DNA of 64,000 nucleotides from Membranipora membranacea (Eukaryota > Bryozoa > Gymnolaemata > Cheilostomatida > Membraniporidae), in the NCBI GenBank assembly GCA_914767715.1, contig OU612070.1, positions 26,402,025-26,466,024 on the forward strand, given 5' to 3'. The notes under the pieces are model-generated. The model made no database searches. It saw nothing but the letters and a program-made list of their open reading frames with translations, and was not told the origin of the DNA. Made by a program: the position numbers and the translations under genes. Below are positions 33,801-41,030 of the stretch, piece by piece (position 1 is the stretch's first letter; the number at the start of each line of letters is the position of its first letter).

Positions 33801-35028
33801 AATATCAGCAGTAAAATCTGAACGCTTCTTTGGCCTCGTAGAGTGTGATATTCACGTGCCCGATCATTTGAAACACAGATTCCATGAGATGCCACCAATT
33901 TTCAAAAATGTCAGCATCAGTCAAGAAGATCTGTCTCCGTTGATGAAAGCCTTTGCAGTAGAGAACAAAATTTATCAATCACCACAGCGTTCATTGATTG
34001 GGAGTATGTTTGGCAAGAAAATTCTAGTTCTAACCTCACTTTTGAAATGGTACATTGATCATGGTTTGAAAATAACTAAGATATATCAGATTGTGCAATT
34101 TAAGAAACATAAGTGTTTTCGTGAGTTTGGGGAAGCAATATGTGCTGAAAGAAGATTAGGTGATGCTGACCCATCAACAAAAGTAAGATCGGATACTGCC
34201 AAACTCTCTGGGAATGCCATTTATGGTGCAACCATAACTAACAAGGAACGCTTCACTGACATAAAATACACAACTGACCTAAAAACTGCTTCATCTTTTA
34301 TTAACAAGAAGAATTTCATGTCTATTGAGGAGTTGGATGATGATGTATTTGAAATTGAATTGAGCAAAAAGAAGATAAAATTGGACACCCCAATAATAAA
34401 AGGCTTCTCTATTCTGCAAATTGCAAAACTACGCATGCTTCAATTCTACTACGATTTTATGTGCAAGTTTTTCCATGATTCATGTTTTGAGTATGTCTGT
34501 ATGGACACAGACTCTGCATATTTTGCCACCTGTGATGAGCTGGAGTCTTTGATTCCTAAGACTTTGCAACAGCAGTTTTATGAAGAGTATGATAAATGGT
34601 TTATTCCTAAATTTTGTCCCGCACACAAACAATCTTTTGTTGATAGTAAAGTAAAGGGTTTACCATGGGTGATGCAAGCCTGTTGTAAAGCCATGCATGT
34701 TTACCATAAACGCACACCAGGACTGTTCAAAGAAGAATTCTCTGGGACAGGCATCATTGCCCTCAACGCAAAAACATATCATACTTTTAGCTCTTCCACT
34801 AGCAAAACGAGTACCAAAGGAATTATGCGTAAACTGAATTCTTTCACCAGGACACACTTTCTAAATACATTAACCACCAAGAAACCAGTTTATGGAAAAA
34901 ACAAAGGAATAATGAAACGAAATAACTCAATGGTAACTTATACTCAGTTGAGATCTGGGCTTTCATTTTTTTATGCCAAGCGTTTAGTTTGTGATGATGG
35001 TGTCACAACAATGCCTATTCATTTATAG
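30811..35028 (+). CDS. Protein-primed family B DNA polymerase with zinc fingers and OTU-like region (1405 aa)
   Basis: Replicates the element from its ends. N-terminus: two C2H2 fingers (C4/C7/H20/H25 and C34/C37/H50/C54). Residues 263-273 NDNLCFFRAL and 368-376 GNHFCYIHD match the Cys and His regions of OTU-type cysteine proteases; a third finger is at 386-406. Exonuclease motifs are FDIEC (D452, E454), FNGQKYD (583-588) and YNNLD (713-717). Polymerase motif A is YDANSLY (D821), motif B KLSGNAIYG (1131-1139) and motif C MDTDS (D1232, D1234), with KTY at 1321. Between A and B, VDGF and VYQFHGCLFHGC (893-914) look like the nuclease-like insertion seen in Polinton polymerases. The frame is complete and unspliced. 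It begins 74 bases after the spliced gene with no poly(A) signal between them, so the two may share a transcript. Confidence 0.93.
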   Translation: MLVCKECLGEFSTKSNLKRHVKTKHDQNFIGFQCLGCCKVFSRKHQLSIHKQKCLRSNSSAGPSSAHTSHQFGGTITHADQIESTRLDTVVQSSPLKDILRTNWEGVKTYFRCRRVVDIFNLRLINNNQSITDALCNLWLTKLSTQVKLQCCLGYVLKNTNTEEIRYYHSSPNNTMIFDHPITDKSLADMRDIGEYLDNLDMCENAKSNRPNSSWGVFHVTNISFYLSKLPFPKIGSPCQIPTHIKKLKCVKTLCRGVHNKTINDNLCFFRALYLKQICVCKKRCDCLFPKASLSKIHDLFYTFTKYVGISPASVSEFEGVTLEDLRCLEKIFDIKISVYKLARDSKCTLIFQSFSKSSVELNLCMVGNHFCYIHDISSFSKCFTCKTCNLSFPTKSNLLRHRKSCAKQQSRYRFEKDVFYPPANIFEEIENRTGLTIPNEYRFYEYRATFDIECFLPKSTLENTPKLTFNNDHKLMSISICSNVPGYLNPFCLVSDGDADALVEKFVLYLSHLSDVAYSLNLEKISPLLHKLESLDSTRMKTELDYSQKQWSNPRNYQFNSIGNLIEKLKAHFAELPVVSFNGQKYDLNVIRALLIRHLCKTDQIKFAIKRNSCMKCIKTHKLKFVDATNYIAPGFSYENFLKAYNCSVQKGYFPYEYITSLDMLNEAALPPHSAFYSSLKQSNISLEEYDYCKEIWTHHDMQTLRDFLIWYNNLDVVPFLEALQKQSDVYISKELDMFKDAVSVPSLATKWLFKESLTNEFSIPLISQKNSDLHKTVRDNIVGGPALVFHRYHECDKTYLKFAKYGHSAKICKQIKGYDANSLYLYAAMQDLPTGCMIRRKSEDKFTPRFVDVHGRLANEWLEFKAHMNNTYIRHKYNQGEIRLGQHSLPVDGFCKETQTVYQFHGCLFHGCPDPNCPNTNDQVTNPINGISYQRLYQDTSEKEAYLRALGFKVISIFECQWNYQKSSSKYISRFVSNLTFREMSERKSMTQEEIISAVKSERFFGLVECDIHVPDHLKHRFHEMPPIFKNVSISQEDLSPLMKAFAVENKIYQSPQRSLIGSMFGKKILVLTSLLKWYIDHGLKITKIYQIVQFKKHKCFREFGEAICAERRLGDADPSTKVRSDTAKLSGNAIYGATITNKERFTDIKYTTDLKTASSFINKKNFMSIEELDDDVFEIELSKKKIKLDTPIIKGFSILQIAKLRMLQFYYDFMCKFFHDSCFEYVCMDTDSAYFATCDELESLIPKTLQQQFYEEYDKWFIPKFCPAHKQSFVDSKVKGLPWVMQACCKAMHVYHKRTPGLFKEEFSGTGIIALNAKTYHTFSSSTSKTSTKGIMRKLNSFTRTHFLNTLTTKKPVYGKNKGIMKRNNSMVTYTQLRSGLSFFYAKRLVCDDGVTTMPIHL

Positions 35029-35084
35029 TAATGTTTTTAAATTTGAGAATTATTTTATATGACGTTTTATGTTCATTATGACAT

Positions 35085-35128
35085 TTTATTATGATTTATA
35101 TGTATAATACTTCATGAGTAACAATAAA
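35085..35128. terminator. Convergent poly(A) signals
   Basis: AATAAA at 35123-35128 on the plus strand lies 95 bases after the polymerase stop. TTTATT at 35085-35090 gives AATAAA on the minus strand about 120 bases after the protease stop. The two transcription units therefore overlap at their 3' ends by a few tens of bases. Confidence 0.65.
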
Positions 35129-35209
35129 AGAATCTGAAATAAGCAAAAGCAAAAGCAACACATGTACTTTTTTAAATAAATTGCATATCCTTCCTTAAAG
35201 TAACTACTT

Positions 35210-35719
35210 TTAATAATGCTGTATCATTCTCTCATCAAAAACTACTGTCTTATTCTGCAGTAAAGTTGGAAAATACAAATTATTAATTAGTTGATTGACT
35301 ACTATATCTCTTTCCGCGGTTGAATCAACATAGAGAAGCTTTGATATAATATCTTGAAATGAATAATCCCTTGCTCTCAACAAAAGAAAGACGAGGCAAT
35401 ATTGTCCACACACAGTTGAAAAACCTTGCAGCACTTCTGCATTTCTTCTAGTGATTTGCATGTCTTTCAATTTTCTTTCAATCTGAGGATGTTTGATCAC
35501 TCCACCATATGAATCAAAGTACTCTGCGGTAGCAGTTGAAGACATGTTCAATGCTACCCAATGACTTCCGCGTTGATAAGAGTAATCGTAATTTATGATT
35601 CTCATTGATGGAAACAGTAAATCTGTGGTCAGGAACTCATCTAAAGACTGAACTGAAGGGTTCATCACTGAAGTAAACTCATCTGTCATCAAAACTTTCC
35701 TCAACTGTTGTGAGTTCAT
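35210..35719 (-). CDS. Adenain-like cysteine protease (169 aa)
   Basis: Matures capsid proteins. Catalytic residues are visible in the adenovirus-protease order: H53 in GSHWVALN, D69 in EYFDSYGG, and Cys in VCGQYCLVF (C108 likely, C104 nearby). The length is near the family's usual 170-200 aa. The start codon overlaps the stop of the major capsid gene by four bases (ATGA), the arrangement used for termination-reinitiation. It is the last gene of the leftward block. Confidence 0.9.
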   Translation of the reverse strand: MNSQQLRKVLMTDEFTSVMNPSVQSLDEFLTTDLLFPSMRIINYDYSYQRGSHWVALNMSSTATAEYFDSYGGVIKHPQIERKLKDMQITRRNAEVLQGFSTVCGQYCLVFLLLRARDYSFQDIISKLLYVDSTAERDIVVNQLINNLYFPTLLQNKTVVFDERMIQHY

Positions 35720-37065
35720 GATACTGAGGCAAGAGTGGGATTCCTCAACTCATCAATATTGAGCAATTCATCATATTCATAGTAAACCATTAAATTAACA
35801 GTCTCACTCAAGGGATCTGAGAATGTTAGTTCAACTTTTGTGTCACTTATGCGTTGTAAATGTGTTCCTTCGCCATGGCTCCAATCATTTGTCAAGTCAA
35901 AGGCGTACAGACAGAGGCTGGACTTGAAATGTTCAGGAGTTATGTTGTTACCCTCCTCCGTGAAAGTCTTTCCACATACTGACTGAAGATTGTGATAGGC
36001 TCTCATATAGATATCCTTCTGGAAATCTACTGCTAGAGGCTTCTTCAACACATAGTTATTGTTAACCATTACATTAATTGATGTGAGATTAAATGGCTCA
36101 AACTTGAATGGTGAATGTGCGTAGGATCCATTCTTGGCTGTATGAGTTGTCAAACCAAAGATTATTAGCTTTGGTTCCTGTTGGTTGGTTAGTACATTCA
36201 CTGTTTCACTTCCTCTGCCTGGAGAAATGGTGAAGAATTTCACATCTGTTCCGTTAATCACATATTTGGCGGATGTTTTCCTTAATGACTGTATATGTGA
36301 GAGGCCAACAGACGGATGCACCACTAATCTCCTCATCAACATTGTTGCCTTAACAATCTCAATTTTGTAGTCAAGAGGATCTGTAACACCTTTGATATGT
36401 TGCAAAACAAATTGCGGGCTATTGAATTGCAAAACAAATTTCATGGAAACTCCAGGTAGCATATATTTCTTCTGCATAAACAAGGGGGAGTTTAATCTCC
36501 CGATAAAATCAAGCACAGGGCTGCCAGCAAGTTTGCCAGCTCTTGCCTTCATCAATGCATCCTGACTGACCGTTAATTTTTCGGAATGCTCCTCCATCAT
36601 TCCATCAGACATCCATCCAACAGTTCTCAGGTGAGTTTCCTTGGCTCCAGTATCATGGTTTAACATATTTTCCACAAAAGCTTTGTAAGCATAATGTACA
36701 TTATCTTCAACTTGCTTGTGGTTTAGTAAGATGGAAAATTTTGAAATCAAAGTACGGAATATTTGTTGTGATGGGGTCACATATACTTTTGTAATGTCTT
36801 CATCTAATTTGTTTCCATCCCCTTTCTTTATCATGATCTGTAAATGGAGGAGTGAGTTTGCTAGATCATAGTAGTGGTTATTTGATGATGAAATGTCAAA
36901 TGTAACTGGTTCTAAACCCTGAGGATGTGTCTCAGGTGTTATCTCGACGATCTCTGATTCTTTCAGATTTGTATTGACCTGAATATTGTCAAAGATTTGT
37001 AATTCTTCCATCGCAATCTCCATCGCATGTTTGTCCAGTTTCTGAAATTCACCTGTTGTTGCCAT
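35716..37065 (-). CDS. Major capsid protein, double jelly-roll (449 aa)
   Basis: Forms the icosahedral shell. It resembles Polinton/adintovirus hexon-like proteins in length, in the N-terminal TFDISSSNNHYYDLANSLLH segment, and in the C-terminal VELTFSDPLSETVNLMVYYEYDE strand-rich end. It sits between the Gly-rich basic protein and the protease, as expected for the morphogenesis module. A six-base gap separates it from the upstream ORF and a four-base overlap from the protease. The assignment rests on overall pattern and synteny rather than a short motif; the jelly-roll fold is known for the family. Confidence 0.85.
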   Translation of the reverse strand: MATTGEFQKLDKHAMEIAMEELQIFDNIQVNTNLKESEIVEITPETHPQGLEPVTFDISSSNNHYYDLANSLLHLQIMIKKGDGNKLDEDITKVYVTPSQQIFRTLISKFSILLNHKQVEDNVHYAYKAFVENMLNHDTGAKETHLRTVGWMSDGMMEEHSEKLTVSQDALMKARAGKLAGSPVLDFIGRLNSPLFMQKKYMLPGVSMKFVLQFNSPQFVLQHIKGVTDPLDYKIEIVKATMLMRRLVVHPSVGLSHIQSLRKTSAKYVINGTDVKFFTISPGRGSETVNVLTNQQEPKLIIFGLTTHTAKNGSYAHSPFKFEPFNLTSINVMVNNNYVLKKPLAVDFQKDIYMRAYHNLQSVCGKTFTEEGNNITPEHFKSSLCLYAFDLTNDWSHGEGTHLQRISDTKVELTFSDPLSETVNLMVYYEYDELLNIDELRNPTLASVS

Positions 37066-37071
37066 TCTGGT

Positions 37072-37500
37072 CTATGAGAAAATGTCACGTTTTCCTTGCC
37101 GTCGCACCCTTTTATTACCTTTGGAGTGGTTTACTCTGAGCTTTCTCTTTACTCCTCCCTTCTTTCCACCAGAAATGTCAGCAGTCAAGGTTTTGAGGAG
37201 ATTTTTACCTCCAGATGACAGGCTTTTCACTGCTGCTGTTGAGACCTTTTCCCCATCAATCAAATCAGATGCAAAGTTGGCTCCTGATTTCAACAATTGT
37301 TTCCCAGCAGCCTTTGCAACTGTTTTGATTGTAGGTGCAAAACTCCTAAACAAACGTGTGAAAACCCCACCCAGCCCGTAACCTCGTTGTCTTGTTGCCC
37401 CACTGAAGACTGGGATAAATCCTCCTCGTAAATATTCCTGTCCTTTATAATGCTGATGCAAAATACTTGATGGTGTATCGAAGCTGTATGCCTTGCTCAT
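37072..37500 (-). CDS. Basic Gly-rich core/membrane-active-like protein (142 aa)
   Basis: Begins with a Tyr-rich polar segment, then GYGLGGVFTRLFRSFAP, followed by an amphipathic Lys/Ala helix (TVAKAAGKQLLKSG) and a very basic tail (KRKLRV, KRVRRQGKR). This layout recalls adenovirus pVI/pX-type precursors, which have a membrane-active helix and a DNA-binding tail and are processed by the viral protease. Small proteins of this kind lie between penton- and hexon-like genes in Polintons. The start overlaps the minor capsid stop by four bases (ATGA). Confidence 0.65.
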   Translation of the reverse strand: MSKAYSFDTPSSILHQHYKGQEYLRGGFIPVFSGATRQRGYGLGGVFTRLFRSFAPTIKTVAKAAGKQLLKSGANFASDLIDGEKVSTAAVKSLSSGGKNLLKTLTADISGGKKGGVKRKLRVNHSKGNKRVRRQGKRDIFS

Positions 37501-38249
37501 CTTGAAACTAGACGAAAATGAAGTGTCACACTGACTTTCCCTTTTTCAAATGGGATTGGTCTCCCATCATCTCGCCTTATATTGACTTCAACAGAATCAG
37601 TATGGGTAGATGCAACGGGAACATACTGAACATTTTGAAAAGACACAGATTTAAATGTTGCAGCTTGGCGAGATGGTTCTCCTGGCACGACTCTGAGCAA
37701 TGGAACCATGACATCTCCAACAAGTCTTCGCTCTACTATGTCGGTGTATACAAACAGTCCAGCTAAGCCATCATTGATGTCACTTGCAAAATCAGCCCAA
37801 AAAATTCCCTTTGTGAAGAACTTGCCAGGGGTTTTTTCAAAGCCCATAACCTGGAGAATATTTTCGCTGAATGTAACACCAAACACTTCGTCACCACTGA
37901 CAGTGATTGATGACCTGTCGCGCAGTTCATCAAAGTATACGGAAATCCCCTTGCATCCTGCATTATTGAAAATTTTTGTTAATTCTGACATGAGCTTGTC
38001 AACAGAAGGGTAGTATCCATCATGCAATCGAAACTCTGAGGTTGTTCCATTAGCAAACTTGATCCATACCTTCCCATCAATGATATTTGGCCACCTTGCT
38101 GGATACTGAATTTCTGTCATTCCAACCTCCCATGATCCATTATTTATAGGAAGCTTTGGGATCTTAGTCTTGTATGAATGAAGTTTATTATCAGGGAAGT
38201 ATTCATAGGATGCATTTGAAGGTAAGACAACATAAAACGATTTATTCAT
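37497..38249 (-). CDS. Minor capsid (penton-like) protein, single jelly-roll (250 aa)
   Basis: The N-terminus contains FYVVLPSNASYEYFPDN, then WEVGMTEIQYPARW, the characteristic opening of Polinton penton-like minor capsid proteins. The C-terminus (VSVTLHFRLVSR) is a terminal strand. The protein would occupy capsid vertices. Its length is typical. The start lies 52 bases after the integrase stop, the largest gap in the block, and its stop overlaps the next start. Confidence 0.88.
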   Translation of the reverse strand: MNKSFYVVLPSNASYEYFPDNKLHSYKTKIPKLPINNGSWEVGMTEIQYPARWPNIIDGKVWIKFANGTTSEFRLHDGYYPSVDKLMSELTKIFNNAGCKGISVYFDELRDRSSITVSGDEVFGVTFSENILQVMGFEKTPGKFFTKGIFWADFASDINDGLAGLFVYTDIVERRLVGDVMVPLLRVVPGEPSRQAATFKSVSFQNVQYVPVASTHTDSVEVNIRRDDGRPIPFEKGKVSVTLHFRLVSR

Positions 38250-38301
38250 GACTGTTCGCTACTAAAGACAAAATGAAAATAAAAACATTTCTCCACAGAA
38301 A

Positions 38302-39447
38302 CTAGTTTTGTTGTAAATTAATTAATTGTTTGTGGGTAATCCATTCATTGAATTTACTTGGGTAACCCTTATATGACACAAGGTACTCTTTCTTACGACC
38401 TATTCCTTTTTCTTTAATGATATCATCTAAAAGAAAAACTTTGGGTAATGCCACCTTCTGCAATTCATTAAAATAATATGTACCATGAATCCGCTCATTC
38501 TTCTGGTCTCGCAGTCTGAATGTTATTGGCCTTGTGTGTTCTATCTTGTCAATCAAGAACACCTCAGTAGACCAGTTTTTATCATACCCTTTTTCAAAAA
38601 TGTGTTTATATCTGCTAATTCTAACGGGATCGTCAACCTGAAGTTCACTTCTTTTGTGTGTTGGTATTCCCTCTTGAAGGTGGATGTTGAGCCATATATC
38701 CTCTTGATTGAATTTCTTGACATCATTAGGCGCAACCTTAGTCACAGAATGCTTTGTGGCATTGTATCCATCTGTGATCTTTTGCAAGATGTTTATCCAG
38801 TTGTTGGTGTTTTTATATGAGAACCATCGATGAACCTTTGATTGTATGGTACGGTTAAAGCGCTCTACTATTGAGGCTTTAATGTCATCATTTTCAGTGG
38901 AAAAATGATTTATAGCAAGTCTTTCCAGCAGTTTTCTGACAGATTTGTTATAAAACTCCTTACCCTTATCTGTCTGCAGGTCTTTGCATGGATTTAAAGT
39001 CAGTACTCCCTGTAAAGCCAAACTGATTTCGCTTCCGTGTTTTGTCTTGAGAGGTTTACACCACCCAAATTTCGAGAATACATCTATGACAGTCAGAATA
39101 TATTTGTAGTTGGTATTATGCTTTGAGAACTTGCTCATATCAATCAGATCAGCTTGATATTGTATATTTGCTCCACTCACAATTGTTGGACGTCGCTTAA
39201 ACTTTCGATTCACTTTTTTATGTAAAGTGTATGCATCTTGAGATAATAACCATTCCTTTATTTTCGATGATGGAACATCAGGAGCATTGTGCTGAAGATT
39301 TGCTTGCCCTCCAAGAGCTGAGGGTAGAGATGGGTTGTAGTAAAGTTCTTGAAGTTTCCGTGTGACTTCTTTGTTCAGCTGTCGAATTTTTCCCACTCGA
39401 GAGGGTTTGCTGTTATTCTTTTTAATTTCCTTTCTTTTCCTTGCCAT
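38302..39447 (-). CDS. Retroviral-type integrase with C-terminal chromodomain (381 aa)
   Basis: Inserts the element into the host genome. An N-terminal WLLSQDAYTLHK segment (66-77) is typical of Polinton integrases. The catalytic core has D100 in YQADLIDM, D160 in LQTDKGKEF and E195 in ASIVERFNRT, the DD-about-35-E triad. Near the C-terminus, KKEYLVSYKGYPSKFNEWI matches the chromodomain core, a module that can read histone marks and steer insertion, as in chromoviruses. The chosen start at 39447 overlaps the upstream ORF by about 73 bases; the next in-frame Met lies beyond the first catalytic Asp, so this start is needed. Confidence 0.93.
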   Translation of the reverse strand: MARKRKEIKKNNSKPSRVGKIRQLNKEVTRKLQELYYNPSLPSALGGQANLQHNAPDVPSSKIKEWLLSQDAYTLHKKVNRKFKRRPTIVSGANIQYQADLIDMSKFSKHNTNYKYILTVIDVFSKFGWCKPLKTKHGSEISLALQGVLTLNPCKDLQTDKGKEFYNKSVRKLLERLAINHFSTENDDIKASIVERFNRTIQSKVHRWFSYKNTNNWINILQKITDGYNATKHSVTKVAPNDVKKFNQEDIWLNIHLQEGIPTHKRSELQVDDPVRISRYKHIFEKGYDKNWSTEVFLIDKIEHTRPITFRLRDQKNERIHGTYYFNELQKVALPKVFLLDDIIKEKGIGRKKEYLVSYKGYPSKFNEWITHKQLINLQQN

Positions 39448-40181
39448 TTTGGCATCAGCGACTTTTTGGATGCAATGGATTTCTTTTCTAATGCGCTCAG
39501 CTTTCGTGTGTATGGTAAGGATTTAGTAGGGAAGCCGGATTCTGTCAGTGCTGTTAGGAAGTTTTGTACTGCCTGTTTATGCTTTCCAAATATGTGTCTG
39601 TAGGTTACCGCACTCTTGAACAGTGCACCAGCATCTGAGTCATTTATTGCTTTTCCCTTGTATTTTAATCTCCCGGAGCTTGCAATGGAAAAGTCTTTGG
39701 ATGAGTCAATGAATTTGGCCAGCTTATTTGCACTTGAGTGATAAGAGTGAGGGATGGTTTTCATGGTATCATCAAATATTTTCTTTTTATTCTCATCAGA
39801 CTCAAAAAGCTCTGACTTAGGGGTAGCGACTGGTGTGCTTGTCGAAAAAGCAGCGGGAGAGATGCTTTTGGTTTGACCTAGCGGTTGTAAATTGAATGAG
39901 TTAGTCTCCTGAGGTGTAGGGTTACCAAATAATGCATCTTTTCTAGATTTTCCAATTGCATTTCTGAAGTTCCTCTTGTAGCTGTCAATATTTGAGTTAT
40001 ACTCATCCAGCTTTTCGGTCTCTGATGTTGATTGTTTGTTGAGTATCGTATCAATTTTAGAGTCAATTTCTTTAAAAGCTTTAACATTTGGGTGCTGTAG
40101 CGAATCTGCTTTAGAATTTGAGCTCCTTACTAGCTCATTGTACGTATCTGGTTCAACCAAATAGTATTTACGGAACGACAT
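39375..40181 (-). CDS. Polinton protein of unknown function (268 aa)
   Basis: I place the start at 40181, where the product opens MSFRKYYLVEPDTYNELV and lies four bases from the upstream stop. The frame is open to 40244 but that would overlap the neighbour. The protein is polar, with a low-complexity Ser/Thr/Pro middle, then a helical C-terminal part (GKHKQAVQNFLTALTESG) and a basic end. A Y-Y-L-V-x-P opening recurs, from memory, in uncharacterised Polinton proteins placed next to integrase. Its 3' end overlaps integrase by 73 bases. The role is unknown; a structural or packaging accessory is possible. Confidence 0.75.
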   Translation of the reverse strand: MSFRKYYLVEPDTYNELVRSSNSKADSLQHPNVKAFKEIDSKIDTILNKQSTSETEKLDEYNSNIDSYKRNFRNAIGKSRKDALFGNPTPQETNSFNLQPLGQTKSISPAAFSTSTPVATPKSELFESDENKKKIFDDTMKTIPHSYHSSANKLAKFIDSSKDFSIASSGRLKYKGKAINDSDAGALFKSAVTYRHIFGKHKQAVQNFLTALTESGFPTKSLPYTRKLSALEKKSIASKKSLMPKWQGKERKLKRITANPLEWEKFDS

Positions 40182-40185
40182 ATTT

Positions 40186-40506
40186 TCACAAACCTCCAAG
40201 TAATAGCTTGGCAAGGGGTTTGAGTAGTAAACCAATAAATCCACCCTTCATCAATGTTTTCCGTCTACTTTTACGTGATGAGGATTTTTTACTCAACTGC
40301 TTCAGATGCTTGTGATAAGGCTTTAACGAACGGAACTGGTGTGTTGTAAGCGGAACATTTCCATTCCTTATATTACATGCACAATCACTTAATGCATCCA
40401 CTGTGTCGTCACTCAATCTTTGGAGCATGCGCTTTCGATTGGAACCACGACTTTTCTGCAATTCCTTGAGAACAGGAATGTTTCTACGCAGTCGGGAATC
40501 CACCAT
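40186..40506 (-). CDS. Small basic Polinton protein with hydrophobic C-terminus (106 aa)
   Basis: First gene of the leftward block, starting only 46 bases inside the right terminal repeat. It is rich in Arg/Lys (RLRRNIPVLKELQKSRG), with a middle CACNIRNGNVPLTTHQ, a Ser/Lys run, and a C-terminal GGFIGLLLKPLAKLLLGG that is strongly hydrophobic and could insert in membranes. Proteins with this layout are frequent in Polintons. The function is not established; membrane lysis or DNA condensation are candidate roles. Confidence 0.75.
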   Translation of the reverse strand: MVDSRLRRNIPVLKELQKSRGSNRKRMLQRLSDDTVDALSDCACNIRNGNVPLTTHQFRSLKPYHKHLKQLSKKSSSRKSRRKTLMKGGFIGLLLKPLAKLLLGGL

Positions 40507-40600
40507 GCTCTCTGTTCAGCAATTCAATCACAAATAACATACTCAACAAATAAGCACAAAATAAATACTGTGATGAATCATCCTAATTTGACAGCCAGTG
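40507..40600 (-). promoter_or_regulatory. Likely promoter of the leftward block, inside the terminal repeat
   Basis: Only 46 bases separate the first leftward ORF from the inner edge of the right terminal repeat, so the promoter must overlap that repeat. On the minus strand the repeat contains AGTATTTATTTTG, a weak TATA-like element. The same sequence at the left end would point rightward toward 23 kb. Confidence 0.35.
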
Positions 40601-40687
40601 GCTCCACCAGGAGCGTTACAGGCGGGAACAGTCCGCCTATCTGTTAAAATGTGATCGAGCTGACCAACTCCTCCCAAATCTACTACT
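40553..40687 (-). repeat. Polinton terminal inverted repeat, right
   Basis: Reverse-complement partner of 22775-22909, about 97% identical, ending CTACTACT directly before the duplicated TATATG. Confidence 0.95.
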
Positions 40688-40693
40688 TATATG
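40688..40693. repeat. Target-site duplication, right (TATATG)
   Basis: Exact copy of 22769-22774. Confidence 0.95.
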
Positions 40694-41030
40694 GACGCCC
40701 TGTATCCCCTGTAGAGTATTTAGACTAAAAATTCTTCATCTATCATCACTGAGGAGACCTAGGCCTATGTCCTGTCAACGAGAATACATCATCGTCATCA
40801 TTATTTATTATATTTAACTGACTGCTTCTAAATCAGCATCACTGAAGAAATTATGAATACCCATATTTACTGTTGTAAGTTTCTAGCGAACTGGCCTGCT
40901 TTTTGCGGATTGTGAACATAACCATTCTCTTGTCCAATCTCAGTTGACGGAGCTGCAATGCACTTGCCATAGTCGAGTTTAATAATGTACGTTTCAATCA
41001 GTAGGATAACCATTTGATGTTATACCACTA
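40694..41030. repeat. Repeat family R, right part of the split copy
   Basis: Continues the copy interrupted at 22774. It matches 49.17-49.50 kb (shared GTAGAGTAT.TAGACTAAAAAT, ATCACxGAGGAGACCTA and TTTGATGTTATACC). Confidence 0.8.

Larger units (their letters stand above)
22775..40687. mobile_element. Polinton/Maverick, apparently intact (17,913 bp)
   Basis: Bounded by 135-bp terminal inverted repeats starting AGTAGTAG and a 6-bp TATATG duplication. It contains the hallmark Polinton set: protein-primed family B polymerase, retroviral-type integrase, adenain-like cysteine protease, FtsK/HerA-type packaging ATPase, and major and minor capsid proteins, all with open frames. Organisation: rightward genes from 24.5 to 35.0 kb, leftward genes from 40.5 to 35.2 kb, converging near 35.1 kb, plus leftward small genes at 23.3-24.3 kb. 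Near-identical ends, a perfect target duplication and intact core frames suggest a young copy. A frame anomaly in one spliced gene and small tandem duplications near 23.8 kb are the only signs of decay. Confidence 0.97.

Noticed and set aside
36185-38013. Several 60-110 codon plus-strand frames
   Set aside because: Antisense to the capsid and penton genes, with no motif of their own.
22775-40687. Possibility that this is a free virus genome or contaminant rather than an insertion
   Set aside because: The exact target duplication and the interrupted host repeat on both sides show an integrated element.
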